Below, piece by piece: positions 1-8,890 of a stretch of DNA of 64,000 bases. A program made the translations under genes and the position numbers. The DNA is from Amycolatopsis acidiphila (GTDB lineage: Bacteria > Actinomycetota > Actinomycetes > Mycobacteriales > Pseudonocardiaceae). Positions within the stretch are counted from its first letter, which is position 1; each line of letters opens with the position of its first letter. The DNA lies in NCBI RefSeq assembly GCF_021391495.1, contig NZ_CP090063.1, positions 2,852,001-2,916,000 on the forward strand, given 5' to 3'. The notes under the pieces are model-generated. The model did not search any database. It had not been told where the DNA came from and saw only the letters and a program-made list of their open reading frames with translations.

Positions 1-44
1 GTCATGCTCTCCGTGGTGTTGGGGTTGACGACGAGAATGCGCAT
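1..44 (-). CDS. Asp/Glu (hydantoin) racemase family, N-terminal start only
   Basis: Only the first 14 codons lie in the window. Read from an ATG at 44 they give MRILVVNPNTTESM, the typical opening of the aspartate/glutamate/hydantoin racemase family, where the NPNT motif is part of the active site. A ribosome site (AAGGAG on the minus strand, 52-57) sits 7 bases upstream. The start is 15 bases after the stop of the carbamoylase gene, so it is the next operon gene. In hydantoin pathways this enzyme racemises 5-substituted hydantoins. The exact substrate cannot be judged from this stub. Confidence 0.8.
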   Translation of the reverse strand, partial: MRILVVNPNTTESM

Positions 45-59
45 GACGGCTCTCCTTCG

Positions 60-1298
60 CTAGTAAGCGAGTTCGCGCAGGGTGCCGGCCAGAACCGACG
101 CCCCCACCGCGCAGTCCTCCGGTGCGGTGTACTCCTCCGGGCAGTGCGAGCGACCGTCCACACTGGGCACGAAGATCATCGCTGTGGGCACGTGCGGCGC
201 CCACATCTGGCTGTCGTGCCCGGCCCCGCTGGGGATCGGGCGCGCGCTCGCGCCCTGTTCCGCGGCCGCCTTCTCGATGAGCGCCCGGACCGACTCGTCC
301 ATCGGCGCGGGCGGCACCAGTTTGGTGTCGTTGAGGGCGACGGCGAGTTGCCGCCGCGTCGCGATGCGGGCGCATTCCTGGCGGATCCGCCCGGCCAGCC
401 GGTCGAGTGTCGCCTCGTCGGGATGACGCAGGTCGATCGAGAAGGTGACCTGCTCGGGCACGATGTTCACGCCGCCGGGCAGTACCTGCCACGCACCACA
501 GGTCGCCACCGCCGGGCGGCCCTCGGCCTCGACCAGCGCGGTCACCGCCTGGGTCATCTCCGCGGCCCCCTGCATGGCGTCGCGGCGCAGGTCCATCGGC
601 GTCGCCCCGGCGTGATCGGCGCGGCCGGACACGGTGACGTCGAGCCAGCGCAGCCCGGTGATCGCGGTGACGATCCCGATCCGGGTACCTTCGTCCTGAA
701 GCACCCGGCCCTGCTCGATGTGCAGCTCGACGAACGCTTCGACGTCGTTCCGGCGCGCCGAGCCGATCGCCCGCGGATCGAGCCCGATCCGTGTCATCGC
801 GTCCGCCAGCGTCATGCCGTCCGCGTCGTGCAGGGTCTCCGGCTCGTCGTCGGCGATCGTGCCGAGCATCGCGCGGGAACCGAAGAAGTTGGCCGGGAAA
901 CGGCTGCTCTCCTCCTCGCACAGCGCCACGACTTCGAGCGATTTCTTCGGCCTGCCAAAAGTCTTGCTCAAGGCTTCGAGCGCCGCGAGTCCGGAAAGGA
1001 CACCCAGCGCGCCGTCGTACCGGCCGCCCATCGGCACCGTGTCGAAGTGCGAGCCGGTGAGCACGGTGGCTTCGCTTTCGGTACCGGCCAGTCGGCCGAA
1101 CACGTTTCCCACGGCGTCGGTGCGGACCTCCAGGCCCGCCTCCGCCATCCAGTGCGCGAGCAGGCCACCGGCGGTGCGCCAGGCGTCGTCGTACACGAAG
1201 CGGATCAGCCCGCCGCCCGGTTGCTCGCCGACCCGGCCGAGCTCGGTGACGAGTTCCGCCATCCGGTGCGGGGAGACTTCCGGCAGGGATTCGGACAC
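60..1298 (-). CDS. M20-family N-carbamoyl-L-amino acid hydrolase / allantoate amidohydrolase-like
   Basis: 412 aa, the usual length for the M20 Zn hydrolases that remove an N-carbamoyl group (beta-ureidopropionase, L-carbamoylase, allantoate amidohydrolase). Metal-ligand motifs are visible: GSHFDTVPMGGRYDG near residues 82-96 (His84, Asp95), CEEESSRFP near 127-135 and HIEQG near 193. The protein is cytoplasmic, with no signal peptide. It lies 18 bases after the GAF-PucR regulator and just before a racemase, in the same direction as hyuA/hyuB. The context therefore favours hydrolysis of the N-carbamoyl product of a hydantoin-like ring. Family assignment is firm; the choice among carbamoylase, ureidopropionase and allantoate hydrolase is inference. 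Confidence 0.88.
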   Translation of the reverse strand: MSESLPEVSPHRMAELVTELGRVGEQPGGGLIRFVYDDAWRTAGGLLAHWMAEAGLEVRTDAVGNVFGRLAGTESEATVLTGSHFDTVPMGGRYDGALGVLSGLAALEALSKTFGRPKKSLEVVALCEEESSRFPANFFGSRAMLGTIADDEPETLHDADGMTLADAMTRIGLDPRAIGSARRNDVEAFVELHIEQGRVLQDEGTRIGIVTAITGLRWLDVTVSGRADHAGATPMDLRRDAMQGAAEMTQAVTALVEAEGRPAVATCGAWQVLPGGVNIVPEQVTFSIDLRHPDEATLDRLAGRIRQECARIATRRQLAVALNDTKLVPPAPMDESVRALIEKAAAEQGASARPIPSGAGHDSQMWAPHVPTAMIFVPSVDGRSHCPEEYTAPEDCAVGASVLAGTLRELAY

Positions 1299-1316
1299 GG
1301 GTGTCCTCCAGACTGC

Positions 1317-3194
1317 TTAGAGGGCTTCGGACAGCGCGGCGCTGTCCAGGATGCGCAGGCAGAGCTCGATGGTCAGGCGCTCCTGCGAGTCGGTGAGCCG
1401 CAGGCCGGACAGCGTTTCCAGCCGTCCGAGCCGGTACTGCACGGTGTGCGGGTGCACCGACAGCGCCTGGGCGGCGGCCTTGGTCGAACCACCGTGATCG
1501 AGGTACGCGCGCAGCGTCTCGAGGATCATGGTGTGGCGATCCCGGTCGTAGCGCAGGACCTCGCCGAGCGTGTCCCGGCACAGCCGCAGGATCTCGTCCG
1601 TACCCGCGCTGCGCAGGATGAGCCGGTACGCGCCGAGGGCCCGCACCGTGCGGACCGGGTCGGTGTTGCGCACGCGGCGGTGCAGTTCGGCGACGAGGCG
1701 TGCTTCGGTGAGTGCGTCGGCGAACCCGGAGGCCGCGTCGATCCGGTCGGACAGCACGAAACCCGCCTGCCAGCCGGAGCCGAGCCGGGCGAAGCGGTCC
1801 GCAGCCGTGCGGAGCCGCTTCTCGATCCGGCTTTCCGCGCCGCCCGCGCTGTCGCCCTCGATACCGGCCCACGCGAGCACCACGTGCTCGTCCCGGATGG
1901 TCGCGGCGACCAGTTCGCCGGAGAACTCGCGCTGGGCGCAGGTCAGCAACGCGCGCAGCCACCGGTGGTCGACCACCGCGTCCGCGCGGGCGTGGTGCAC
2001 CCGGCCGATCGAGAGCAGGAACGGCGCGCCCGCCATCGCGGGTGCCCTGCCCTGGATCAGCAGATCCAGGGTGTCCGCGTCGGCGCGGATCCGGCCCTCC
2101 GCGTGGGCGCGCTGCTCGACGAACTCGGTCGCCGCGATGTGCGCGGCCGAGGAGACCGCGGCGGCGTGCACCTCGTCCGGCCCGCTGCTGGCGAACAGTG
2201 CGCAGAGGAACCCGAGGATCTCCGAGCCGCCGGGAATCGGCGCGACCAGCAGCACCCCTTTGCCGAGCTCGGCGCGCTGGGGACTCCGGGTCGCCTCGGC
2301 CTCGGCCAGCGCGGTGGAGATCGCGTCGCCGTGCTCCTCGTCGATGCCACGGATCGTCAGCGCGTCGGTCGAAGGCTGTGCGGTGCGGATCGCGTGCAGC
2401 GAATCGCACAGGAACACCCCCGCGCCGCACAACCGGGCGAGCCGGGTGACCAGCGCGTCCGCGGAGAGCCCTTCGCGGACGATGTCGGCGAGCGCCTCCT
2501 GCACCTGCACCCGCCGCTCCAGCTGGTCGCGCTGCTCGCTGACCAGCTGGTTCACCGTCTCCAGGCGGACACGGGCAGCACGTTCGGAGGCGAACAGCCG
2601 GGCGTTCACCATGGCGATCGCGGCGCCCTGGGCCAGGCCCTCGAACAGCCGCAGGTCGAACGGGTCGAACACGCGGGGCGTGGAGAAGTTCTCCACGATC
2701 ATCGCGCCGATCGGGCCGTCCGTGGTCAGCAGCGGGGCCACCAGCGCGCTGTGCGGGAAGTCGATCCCGCCTGCGGCGTCCGCGAGCAGCCGGTGGCTGT
2801 CCGGGGCGAGGTCCTGCTTCGGGACCAGCGCCTCCTTCGTCTGGTACAGCACCGACTTCCGCTGCTGGAACGCCCGCCCGGTGAGGCTCTCCCCGGACGC
2901 GAGCTCGATCTTGTAGATGCTCGGCCCGAACCCGATCGCGTGCCGCACCACGAGCCGCTCGCGGTCGGGGTCGTAGAGCAGCAGCACACCCGCGTCGGCG
3001 GCCGGGATGATCCGGATCGCCTCCCGGAGGATCCGGTGGGTCAGTGCATCCCCGTCCAAAGTGGACGCCAGTGACCGGTTGATCTCGATGATCGCCTCGA
3101 GCCGGTCGAGCTGCGTGGGTTCTTCGGTGGCGGGTGGCATTCGATCATCATGCCTGTCCGGGGAGACCCCGGGCGCGGTGAGGAGGAGGGACAT
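1317..3194 (-). CDS. GAF domain PucR/CdaR-type transcriptional regulator
   Basis: 625 aa. A GAF sensor domain spans roughly residues 40-190 (DAGVLLLYDPDRERLVVRHA). A long middle region follows, and the C-terminus is the PucR-type helix-turn-helix (GSTKAAAQALSVHPHTVQYRLGR, split near residue 575). Such proteins usually activate purine, amino acid or sugar-acid catabolism operons. Here the gene sits inside the putative hydantoin operon, 7 bases after hyuB and 18 bases before the carbamoylase, so it probably senses a pathway compound and controls its own operon. The start is not certain: an in-frame ATG at 3141 (MPPATEE) would give a protein 18 residues shorter, and neither start has a strong ribosome site. 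Confidence 0.85.
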   Translation of the reverse strand: MSLLLTAPGVSPDRHDDRMPPATEEPTQLDRLEAIIEINRSLASTLDGDALTHRILREAIRIIPAADAGVLLLYDPDRERLVVRHAIGFGPSIYKIELASGESLTGRAFQQRKSVLYQTKEALVPKQDLAPDSHRLLADAAGGIDFPHSALVAPLLTTDGPIGAMIVENFSTPRVFDPFDLRLFEGLAQGAAIAMVNARLFASERAARVRLETVNQLVSEQRDQLERRVQVQEALADIVREGLSADALVTRLARLCGAGVFLCDSLHAIRTAQPSTDALTIRGIDEEHGDAISTALAEAEATRSPQRAELGKGVLLVAPIPGGSEILGFLCALFASSGPDEVHAAAVSSAAHIAATEFVEQRAHAEGRIRADADTLDLLIQGRAPAMAGAPFLLSIGRVHHARADAVVDHRWLRALLTCAQREFSGELVAATIRDEHVVLAWAGIEGDSAGGAESRIEKRLRTAADRFARLGSGWQAGFVLSDRIDAASGFADALTEARLVAELHRRVRNTDPVRTVRALGAYRLILRSAGTDEILRLCRDTLGEVLRYDRDRHTMILETLRAYLDHGGSTKAAAQALSVHPHTVQYRLGRLETLSGLRLTDSQERLTIELCLRILDSAALSEAL

Positions 3195-3200
3195 CCCCGC

Positions 3201-5069
3201 TCACCCCACCGTCCCGGACGGCGCCGACGCCCAGGGCGGCCGCTGGTCGGCCGGGCCCGCCGCACGCAGCTGCGCGCGCAGCGCCGCGGTGCCCGGTCCG
3301 TCCACCCCGGTCCCGTCGAGCACGACCCCGTACCGGGTCCGCGCGGTCTGCTCGGACAGGTAGCCGTCGAGCAGGTCGGACACCACGAGCTCCGGATCGC
3401 GTGCCAGCGGATCGCCGTACCCGCCACCGCACGGGCTGAGCGTGCGGATCACATCGCCCGCCCCGGCCCGGCGGCCCTGCAGTTTCGACGGGAGCTGTTC
3501 GACCGAACCGTCGGCGTGCACGAAGTCGACGCCGCCGGGGGAGCCGTTCTCCCCGCCGAAGGCACCCCAGGGCGCGTAGCAGTTCCCGTCGCCTTCCAGG
3601 TTCATCATGCCCGGGGCGAGGAACTCGACCTCGCGGATCGTGCCCATCCCGCCACGCCACTGGCCGGCGCCGCCGTGGTCGGTGCGCAACTCGTACCGTC
3701 GCACTCGCAGCGGGTAGTGCGCCTCGATGTCCTCGACCGGGTTGTTGCGGGTGTTCGCGTAGAGCGTGTCCATCGCGTCGATGCCGTCCCGCTCCAGCAT
3801 CCCGCCGTACGCGCCCTCGCTGATGTCCATGTAGACCCAGTAGTTCTCGCCGCGCAGTCCGCTGTAGGCGATGACCTTCAGGTTGCCGACACCCGCGGAG
3901 ACACGGTCCCCGCAGATCGGACTGAGCGCGTGCATCAGGGTGTCCGCCACGACGTTGCCGGGGCAGAAGCGGGCGATGGTCGCGGCAGGGAAGGCGGGGT
4001 TGGCCATGCTGCCGCGTTCGGCGATGACCCGGATCGGCCGGACCAGCCCGGAGTTCTGCGGGGTGTCCTCATGCGTCGCCTGGTCGAGCAGGATCGAGCG
4101 CAGCGTGACGTAGACGGCGATGTCCACCGTGCCCAGCAGTGGCATGTTGATCGCCTTCTCGGCGACCTGCGGTGCGGTACCGGTCAGGTCGACGGTGAGC
4201 GTGTCGCCCTCGATCGTCACCGCCACCTTGACGGGCAGCAGCGCGCGCTCGGGATCCGCATCGTCGGGGAACCCGTCGACGTACCCGGTGGCGCGGTACA
4301 CGCCGTCGGGCAGCTCGGTGATCTTCTCGCGCAGCACGCGCTCGGAGTAGTTCATCAACTCCTCGCACGCGTCCTCGACGGTGGCCTTCCCGTACTCCTC
4401 GAGCAGTTCGACGTAGCGCCGCGCACCCACCCGCGCGGCCGCGATCTGTGCCTCCATGTCCCCGACCACCATGTCGGAGCTGCGGATGTTGTCGCGCAGG
4501 AGCTGCCAGATGCCGCGGTTCGGCTCGTCGCGCTCGTACACCTTGACCGCGCGGAACTGCAGGCCTTCGGCGAAGGCGTCGGTGGCGTCCACGATGCCCA
4601 CCGAACCGGGAACCAGCGCGCCCAGGTCGAGGTGGTGCGCGGTGGTGACGCTGTAGCCGACCAGCTCGCCGTGGTGGAAGATCGGCACGCAGAACGCGAC
4701 GTCCGGCTGGTGCGAGGCGCCGTGGAACGAGGAGTTGTGCATGATCACGTCGCCGTCGTGCCAGCTCTGGCCGCGCTCGGCCATGATCTGGTTGACGCCG
4801 CGGACGTAGCCGGGAATCGGGCCGAGCTGCAGCGGGGTGCTCAGCGGGCACTCGCACACCTGCCTGCCCTGCGCGTCGAGGATCGCGGCGCCGAAGTCCT
4901 CCGACTCCCTGATCACCGACGAGTAGGCCATCCGGGACAGCTTGTGGCCCACCTCGAGCACGATGCTCTCCAGCGCGCCCGCGATCACCCTGGTGGTGAT
5001 CGGGTCCACTGTGGACTCGCGAGCGGTGCCACGCGGGTATTCGATGACGTCGACCTGCTTCGCGCTCAT
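3201..5069 (-). CDS. hyuB: Hydantoinase B / oxoprolinase beta-type subunit
   Basis: 622 aa, normal for HyuB (N-methylhydantoinase B or the B half of 5-oxoprolinase). It starts MSAKQVDVIEYPRG, followed by the conserved DPITTRVIAGALESI region. The late motif GAYGGMLERDG and the GGG(Y/F)G-type C-terminus are also present. HyuA and HyuB together catalyse ATP-dependent opening of hydantoin, N-methylhydantoin or 5-oxoproline rings; related pairs carboxylate acetone or acetophenone. The ATG overlaps the hyuA stop (ATGA, 5066-5069), which indicates coupled translation. The reading frame stays open far upstream into hyuA, but that part is antisense-like noise. The precise substrate is unknown. Confidence 0.9.
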   Translation of the reverse strand: MSAKQVDVIEYPRGTARESTVDPITTRVIAGALESIVLEVGHKLSRMAYSSVIRESEDFGAAILDAQGRQVCECPLSTPLQLGPIPGYVRGVNQIMAERGQSWHDGDVIMHNSSFHGASHQPDVAFCVPIFHHGELVGYSVTTAHHLDLGALVPGSVGIVDATDAFAEGLQFRAVKVYERDEPNRGIWQLLRDNIRSSDMVVGDMEAQIAAARVGARRYVELLEEYGKATVEDACEELMNYSERVLREKITELPDGVYRATGYVDGFPDDADPERALLPVKVAVTIEGDTLTVDLTGTAPQVAEKAINMPLLGTVDIAVYVTLRSILLDQATHEDTPQNSGLVRPIRVIAERGSMANPAFPAATIARFCPGNVVADTLMHALSPICGDRVSAGVGNLKVIAYSGLRGENYWVYMDISEGAYGGMLERDGIDAMDTLYANTRNNPVEDIEAHYPLRVRRYELRTDHGGAGQWRGGMGTIREVEFLAPGMMNLEGDGNCYAPWGAFGGENGSPGGVDFVHADGSVEQLPSKLQGRRAGAGDVIRTLSPCGGGYGDPLARDPELVVSDLLDGYLSEQTARTRYGVVLDGTGVDGPGTAALRAQLRAAGPADQRPPWASAPSGTVG

Positions 5070-7126
5070 CGCTTGCCTCCGATACGGATCAGGATGTCGC
5101 CGGTCTCGAGCACCCGTGCCTGCGTGCCCGGCGGGATGACGGTGGTGGAGTCCATCTGCACCGCCACGGCGGGGCCTTCGATGACCGCACCCGCGCCGAG
5201 TTCGGAGCGTTCGTAGTACGTGGTCTCCACTGGTTTGAGTTCGTCGCCGAAGCGGAACAGCGCGGTGTCGGTGGCGACCACGGCCTTGCTCGCGTCGGGA
5301 TCGGCGTCGACCGAGAACGCGGGGAGCTTGGGCAGCTCGCCGCGCGCGATGACCCGGACGTTGATCAGCTCGATCGGGCTGTCGTGGAACGCATGCCCGT
5401 ACTCCTCGGCGTGCAGCTGGTGGAACCGCTTCCAGCAGCGGCTCACCGCCTCTTCGTCGAGTACGCCGTCGTCCAGCGGCACCCGCAGCTCGTAGCCCTG
5501 GCCGAGGTAGCGGCAGTCGGCGTAGCGCTCGAACGACATGTCCTGCGCTGGTACACCGTCGGCGACCAGGTGCTCGCGCGCTTCGGTGCCGAGGGTGCTG
5601 AACACGTCGTCGAGTGCGGCCGCGGTGACGTTCTCGTCGAGCAGGAACATGGTGCGCAGCAGGTCGTACTTGAGGTCGCTGGCGAGCAGGCCCATCGCGG
5701 AGGTGATCCCGGGGTAGCGGGGGACGAGCACCTCGGGCAGCCCGAGCGACGCCGCGACCTCGGCGGCGTGGAGCGGGCCCGCGCCGCCGAAGGCGACCAG
5801 GGTGAAGGCTCGCGGGTCCTTGCCCTTCTGGATGGTGCGGGTACGGATCGCGTTGGCCATGTTGTTGTTGACGATCCGGAGCACGCCGGCCGCGGTCTCC
5901 TCGGGTGTCATGCCGAGCGGCTCGCCGAGCCGGCGCAGCGCCTCCGTCGCCAGGTCCGGCCGCAGCGAGGTCGACCCGGCGAGGGTGCGGTCCGCGCGGA
6001 GCCGGCCGAGCACGAGGTTCGCGTCGGTGACGGTCGGTTCCTCGCCGCCCTGCCCGTAACAGGCGGGACCGGGCGAGGCGCCGGCACTGCGCGGCCCGAC
6101 CCGGAACGCGCCGCCGCTGTCGACGTAGGCGACGCTGCCGCCCCCGGCGCCGACCGTGTGCACGTCGATCATCGGCACCACGATCGGCAGGCCCGCGATC
6201 CAGGTGTCGCGTGGCGAGGACTCCAGGATGCTGCGGGAGGTGACGATGCCGATGTCCGCGCTGGTGCCACCGACGTCGAAGGTCACCAGGTTCTCGCGGC
6301 CGCACGCGTTCCCGACATGCGCACCGGCCAGCACACCCGCTGCCGGGCCGCTCATCAGCAGGGTGACGGGATAGTCGGCGGCGAAGCGCGGGGTCGCGGC
6401 ACCGCCGTTGGAACGCATGATGCGCAGTTCGGCGTCGAGCCCGGCGGAGGCGAGCCGGTCGCCGAGCTTGCCGATGTAGCGCTGGACGGTCGGGCCGACG
6501 AACCCGTTCACCGCCGCCGCGGTGAAGCGCTCGTACTCGCGGAACTGCGGCGACACCCCGGCGGAGGTGGTGATGAAGGCCGCCGGGAACACTTCGCGCA
6601 CCAGTTCGGCCGCGCGCAGCTCGTGCGTGGCGTTGCGGTAGCTGTTGAGGAAGGCGATCACGACCGACTCGACCCCGGCCGCGGCGAGCTCTTCGGCGGC
6701 CTGGCGCACCGCTTCCTCGTCCAGCGGGGTGGTCACCTGCCCGAGCGCGTCGACGCGCTCGTGGACCACCTTGCGGTGCCGGCGGGGGATCAGCGCGCCG
6801 TCCTGCCAGGGGATCTGCTGCCGGATCGAGTAGTGCAGCGGCCGCTGGTGCCGCGCGATGTGCAGGATGTCCCGGAAGCCGGCGGTGGTGATCAGCCCGG
6901 TGGTCGCGCCGTCGTGCTGCAGCAGCGCGTTCGTCGCGATCGTCGTGCCGTGGGCCAGGAAGTCGAGCTCCCCGCCGCCCGCCACGGCCGACACTCCGTC
7001 GACCAGGCCGACCGAGTGGTCGTGCGGGGTGCTGGGGACCTTGTGGACGGCGACCTCGCCACTGTCGGTGTCGAAGGCGATGATGTCGGTGTGGGTCCCG
7101 CCCACATCGACGCCGGTGATCCTCAT
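5066..7126 (-). CDS. hyuA: Hydantoinase A / oxoprolinase alpha-type subunit
   Basis: 686 aa, the usual HyuA size. The N-terminus MRITGVDVGGTHTDIIAFDT is the actin-like ATPase phosphate loop of the hydantoinase/oxoprolinase family, and GTTIATNALL and the GGTSADIG motif follow as expected. The chosen ATG at 7126 directly precedes this motif and has a GAAGGGA ribosome site about 7 bases upstream. The longer open frame to 7393 adds only arginine- and proline-rich sequence with no family match. It is the first gene of the minus-strand hyu operon. The 275 bases between it and the MFS gene must carry its promoter, but no clear box is visible there. Confidence 0.92.
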   Translation of the reverse strand: MRITGVDVGGTHTDIIAFDTDSGEVAVHKVPSTPHDHSVGLVDGVSAVAGGGELDFLAHGTTIATNALLQHDGATTGLITTAGFRDILHIARHQRPLHYSIRQQIPWQDGALIPRRHRKVVHERVDALGQVTTPLDEEAVRQAAEELAAAGVESVVIAFLNSYRNATHELRAAELVREVFPAAFITTSAGVSPQFREYERFTAAAVNGFVGPTVQRYIGKLGDRLASAGLDAELRIMRSNGGAATPRFAADYPVTLLMSGPAAGVLAGAHVGNACGRENLVTFDVGGTSADIGIVTSRSILESSPRDTWIAGLPIVVPMIDVHTVGAGGGSVAYVDSGGAFRVGPRSAGASPGPACYGQGGEEPTVTDANLVLGRLRADRTLAGSTSLRPDLATEALRRLGEPLGMTPEETAAGVLRIVNNNMANAIRTRTIQKGKDPRAFTLVAFGGAGPLHAAEVAASLGLPEVLVPRYPGITSAMGLLASDLKYDLLRTMFLLDENVTAAALDDVFSTLGTEAREHLVADGVPAQDMSFERYADCRYLGQGYELRVPLDDGVLDEEAVSRCWKRFHQLHAEEYGHAFHDSPIELINVRVIARGELPKLPAFSVDADPDASKAVVATDTALFRFGDELKPVETTYYERSELGAGAVIEGPAVAVQMDSTTVIPPGTQARVLETGDILIRIGGKR

Positions 7127-7401
7127 GAATGCGTCCCTTCCGGCTTCGGCTTTCACCCAGGCTAGGAAGTCCACTCGGACGCACCTATGGCTCGCGGCCC
7201 AAGACGAGGCCCATCTCCTTGTGCCGGGGACCAAACGGGGCGGCGGTGGCGGTTCGGATTCCGTCGCGGCATGCTGAGGGATCGCGGGGGCGGACCGCGG
7301 CCGAGCCGCGGCAGGCCGAGCGGGTCGTGGAACCGTGCGGACGGCCGCCGACCGCCCTGGCCCTGGCCGCCCGCCGGCCGCGGGCGCGTCCACTGTGGAT
7401 T

Positions 7402-8763
7402 CTATTCGTTCCCGGTGCCCGCGCCGACCTCATGCCGTGCGGTGCTGTCCGAGGTTTCGTACAGGTCCCGCTGGAAGCGTTCCTTGATCGTCGCCACGGC
7501 GACGAAGGTCAGGGCGGCGCAGGCGATGATGTAGAGCGACACCGACCAGGAGGAGCCGGTCGCGGCGAGTAGTGCGGTCATGATGAATGGTGCGAGGCCG
7601 CCGGCGAACACCGAGGCGAACTGGTATCCGAGTGAGGCTCCGGAGTAGCGGACGTCGGCCGGGAACATCTCGGCGTAGAGGGTCGCTTGTGGACCGTACA
7701 TCGTTGCGTGGATGGTGAAGCCGATCAGGAGTGCGAGCAGCACCACGGGGACCGAGCCGGTGTTGATCATCCAGAACATGGGGAACGCGAAGACGGCCAT
7801 GAGCACGGTGCCGGTGAGGTACAGCTTCTTGCGGTTGCCCATCCGGTCGGTCAGGGCGCCGAAGAACGGCATGGTGAAGACCTGCGAGAGCCCGGCGACC
7901 ATGACGCAGACCAGGATCGAGGTGCGGGACATGCCCGCGTGTTTGGTGGCGTAGTCGAGCATTCCGCTGATCAGGATGTAGAAGGTGGCGTTGACGACGA
8001 AGAACGCGCCCGCGGCCTGCAGGATCTGCCGCCAGTACCGGCGCACTGCCTGTAGCAGCGGTGCCTTGCGCAGCCCTGCTGCGCGCTGGGAGGCGGCCGA
8101 GCGCTGCTGCAGCTGCCGGAAGACCGGGGTGTCCTCGACCTTGAGCTGTACCCAGCTGCCGATGAGCACCAGGACCAGCCCGGACAGGAACGGGATGCGC
8201 CAGCCCCAGCTGGTGAACTCCTGGTCGGTGAGGGTCGCGGTCAGGATGAGGTAGAGCAGGTTGCCCGCCACCGCGCCGAAGATGGCGCCGGTCTGCACGA
8301 GGCTGCCGTAGAAGCCGCGGCGGGCCACGGGGGCGTGTTCGGCGAGCAGCAGCGCGGCGCCACCCCACTGCGCGCCCACGCCCAGGCCCTGCACCAGCCG
8401 GGCGAGGACGAGCAGGATGGGCGCCCAGACCCCGATCGTGGCGTAGGACGGGAGGACCCCGATGCCGACGGTCGCGAGGCCCATCACCAGCATGGCGGCG
8501 ACCAGCGGTGGTTTGCGGCCGAAGCGGTCGCCGACGTGCCCGGCGATGATCCCGCCGAGCGGCCGGGCGACGAACCCCACGGCGAAGGTCGCGAAGGACG
8601 CGAGCGTGCCGGCGGCCGGGCTGGCCGAGGGGAAGAACTGCGGGCCGAGCACGAGTGCCGCGGCCGTGGCGTAGATCAGGAAGTCGAACCACTCGAGCGT
8701 CGTGGCGAAGACCGCCGCCGCGGCGAGCCTGCCCATCTTCGCGGGGGGCGCCTGCTGGTCCAT
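7402..8763 (-). CDS. MFS transporter, metabolite:H+ symporter (MHS/ShiA-ProP) type
   Basis: 453 aa with about 12 predicted membrane segments. The opening LEWFDFLIYATAAALVLGPQFFP and the loop motif GHVGDRFGRKP are hallmarks of the metabolite:proton symporter branch (shikimate, proline/betaine, alpha-ketoglutarate and aromatic acid carriers). ATG at 8763 is preferred because GGAGG lies 8-12 bases upstream; the 13-residue longer form lacks one. A perfect 22-bp palindrome lies 65 bases upstream (8829-8850), so repression by the adjacent TetR protein is likely. Given its position between the hyu operon and the acyl-CoA cluster, it could import the substrate of either. Confidence 0.88.
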   Translation of the reverse strand: MDQQAPPAKMGRLAAAAVFATTLEWFDFLIYATAAALVLGPQFFPSASPAAGTLASFATFAVGFVARPLGGIIAGHVGDRFGRKPPLVAAMLVMGLATVGIGVLPSYATIGVWAPILLVLARLVQGLGVGAQWGGAALLLAEHAPVARRGFYGSLVQTGAIFGAVAGNLLYLILTATLTDQEFTSWGWRIPFLSGLVLVLIGSWVQLKVEDTPVFRQLQQRSAASQRAAGLRKAPLLQAVRRYWRQILQAAGAFFVVNATFYILISGMLDYATKHAGMSRTSILVCVMVAGLSQVFTMPFFGALTDRMGNRKKLYLTGTVLMAVFAFPMFWMINTGSVPVVLLALLIGFTIHATMYGPQATLYAEMFPADVRYSGASLGYQFASVFAGGLAPFIMTALLAATGSSWSVSLYIIACAALTFVAVATIKERFQRDLYETSDSTARHEVGAGTGNE

Positions 8764-8828
8764 CGAAGTCCACCTCCGTGCCGCGTCACTGCGGCCGTGC
8801 ACGTCCGTCCCGACGGATTCGGGACGGG

Positions 8829-8850
8829 GGTACGAACGATCGTTCGTACC
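8829..8850. promoter_or_regulatory. Perfect 22-bp palindrome, probable TetR operator
   Basis: The core TACGAACGATCGTTCGTA is flanked by matching bases, giving 22 bp of perfect dyad symmetry. It lies between the MFS start (8763) and the tetR stop (8891). A related sequence (14 of 17 core positions) sits before the divergent catabolic operon at 9592-9608. TetR proteins commonly bind such GAACGxTCGTTC palindromes. Confidence 0.75.
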
Positions 8851-8890
8851 TTAGTGATCCACCCTTCGGTTCGACAAGAGGCAGTTCCGC

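Noticed and set aside
144..3074. 976-codon plus-strand open frame
   Set aside because: It is antisense to the carbamoylase and the PucR regulator, and rich in Arg, Gly and His with no motifs. Long antisense frames are normal at this GC content.
5384..7165. 593-codon plus-strand frame
   Set aside because: Antisense to hyuA, with repetitive Ala/Arg/Gly/Val composition and no homology I can see.
3201..7184. A single 1327-codon minus-strand frame that looks like a HyuA-HyuB fusion
   Set aside because: The upstream half of this frame is arginine-rich and shifted relative to hyuA. The real hyuA is in another frame, and the two genes overlap by ATGA.
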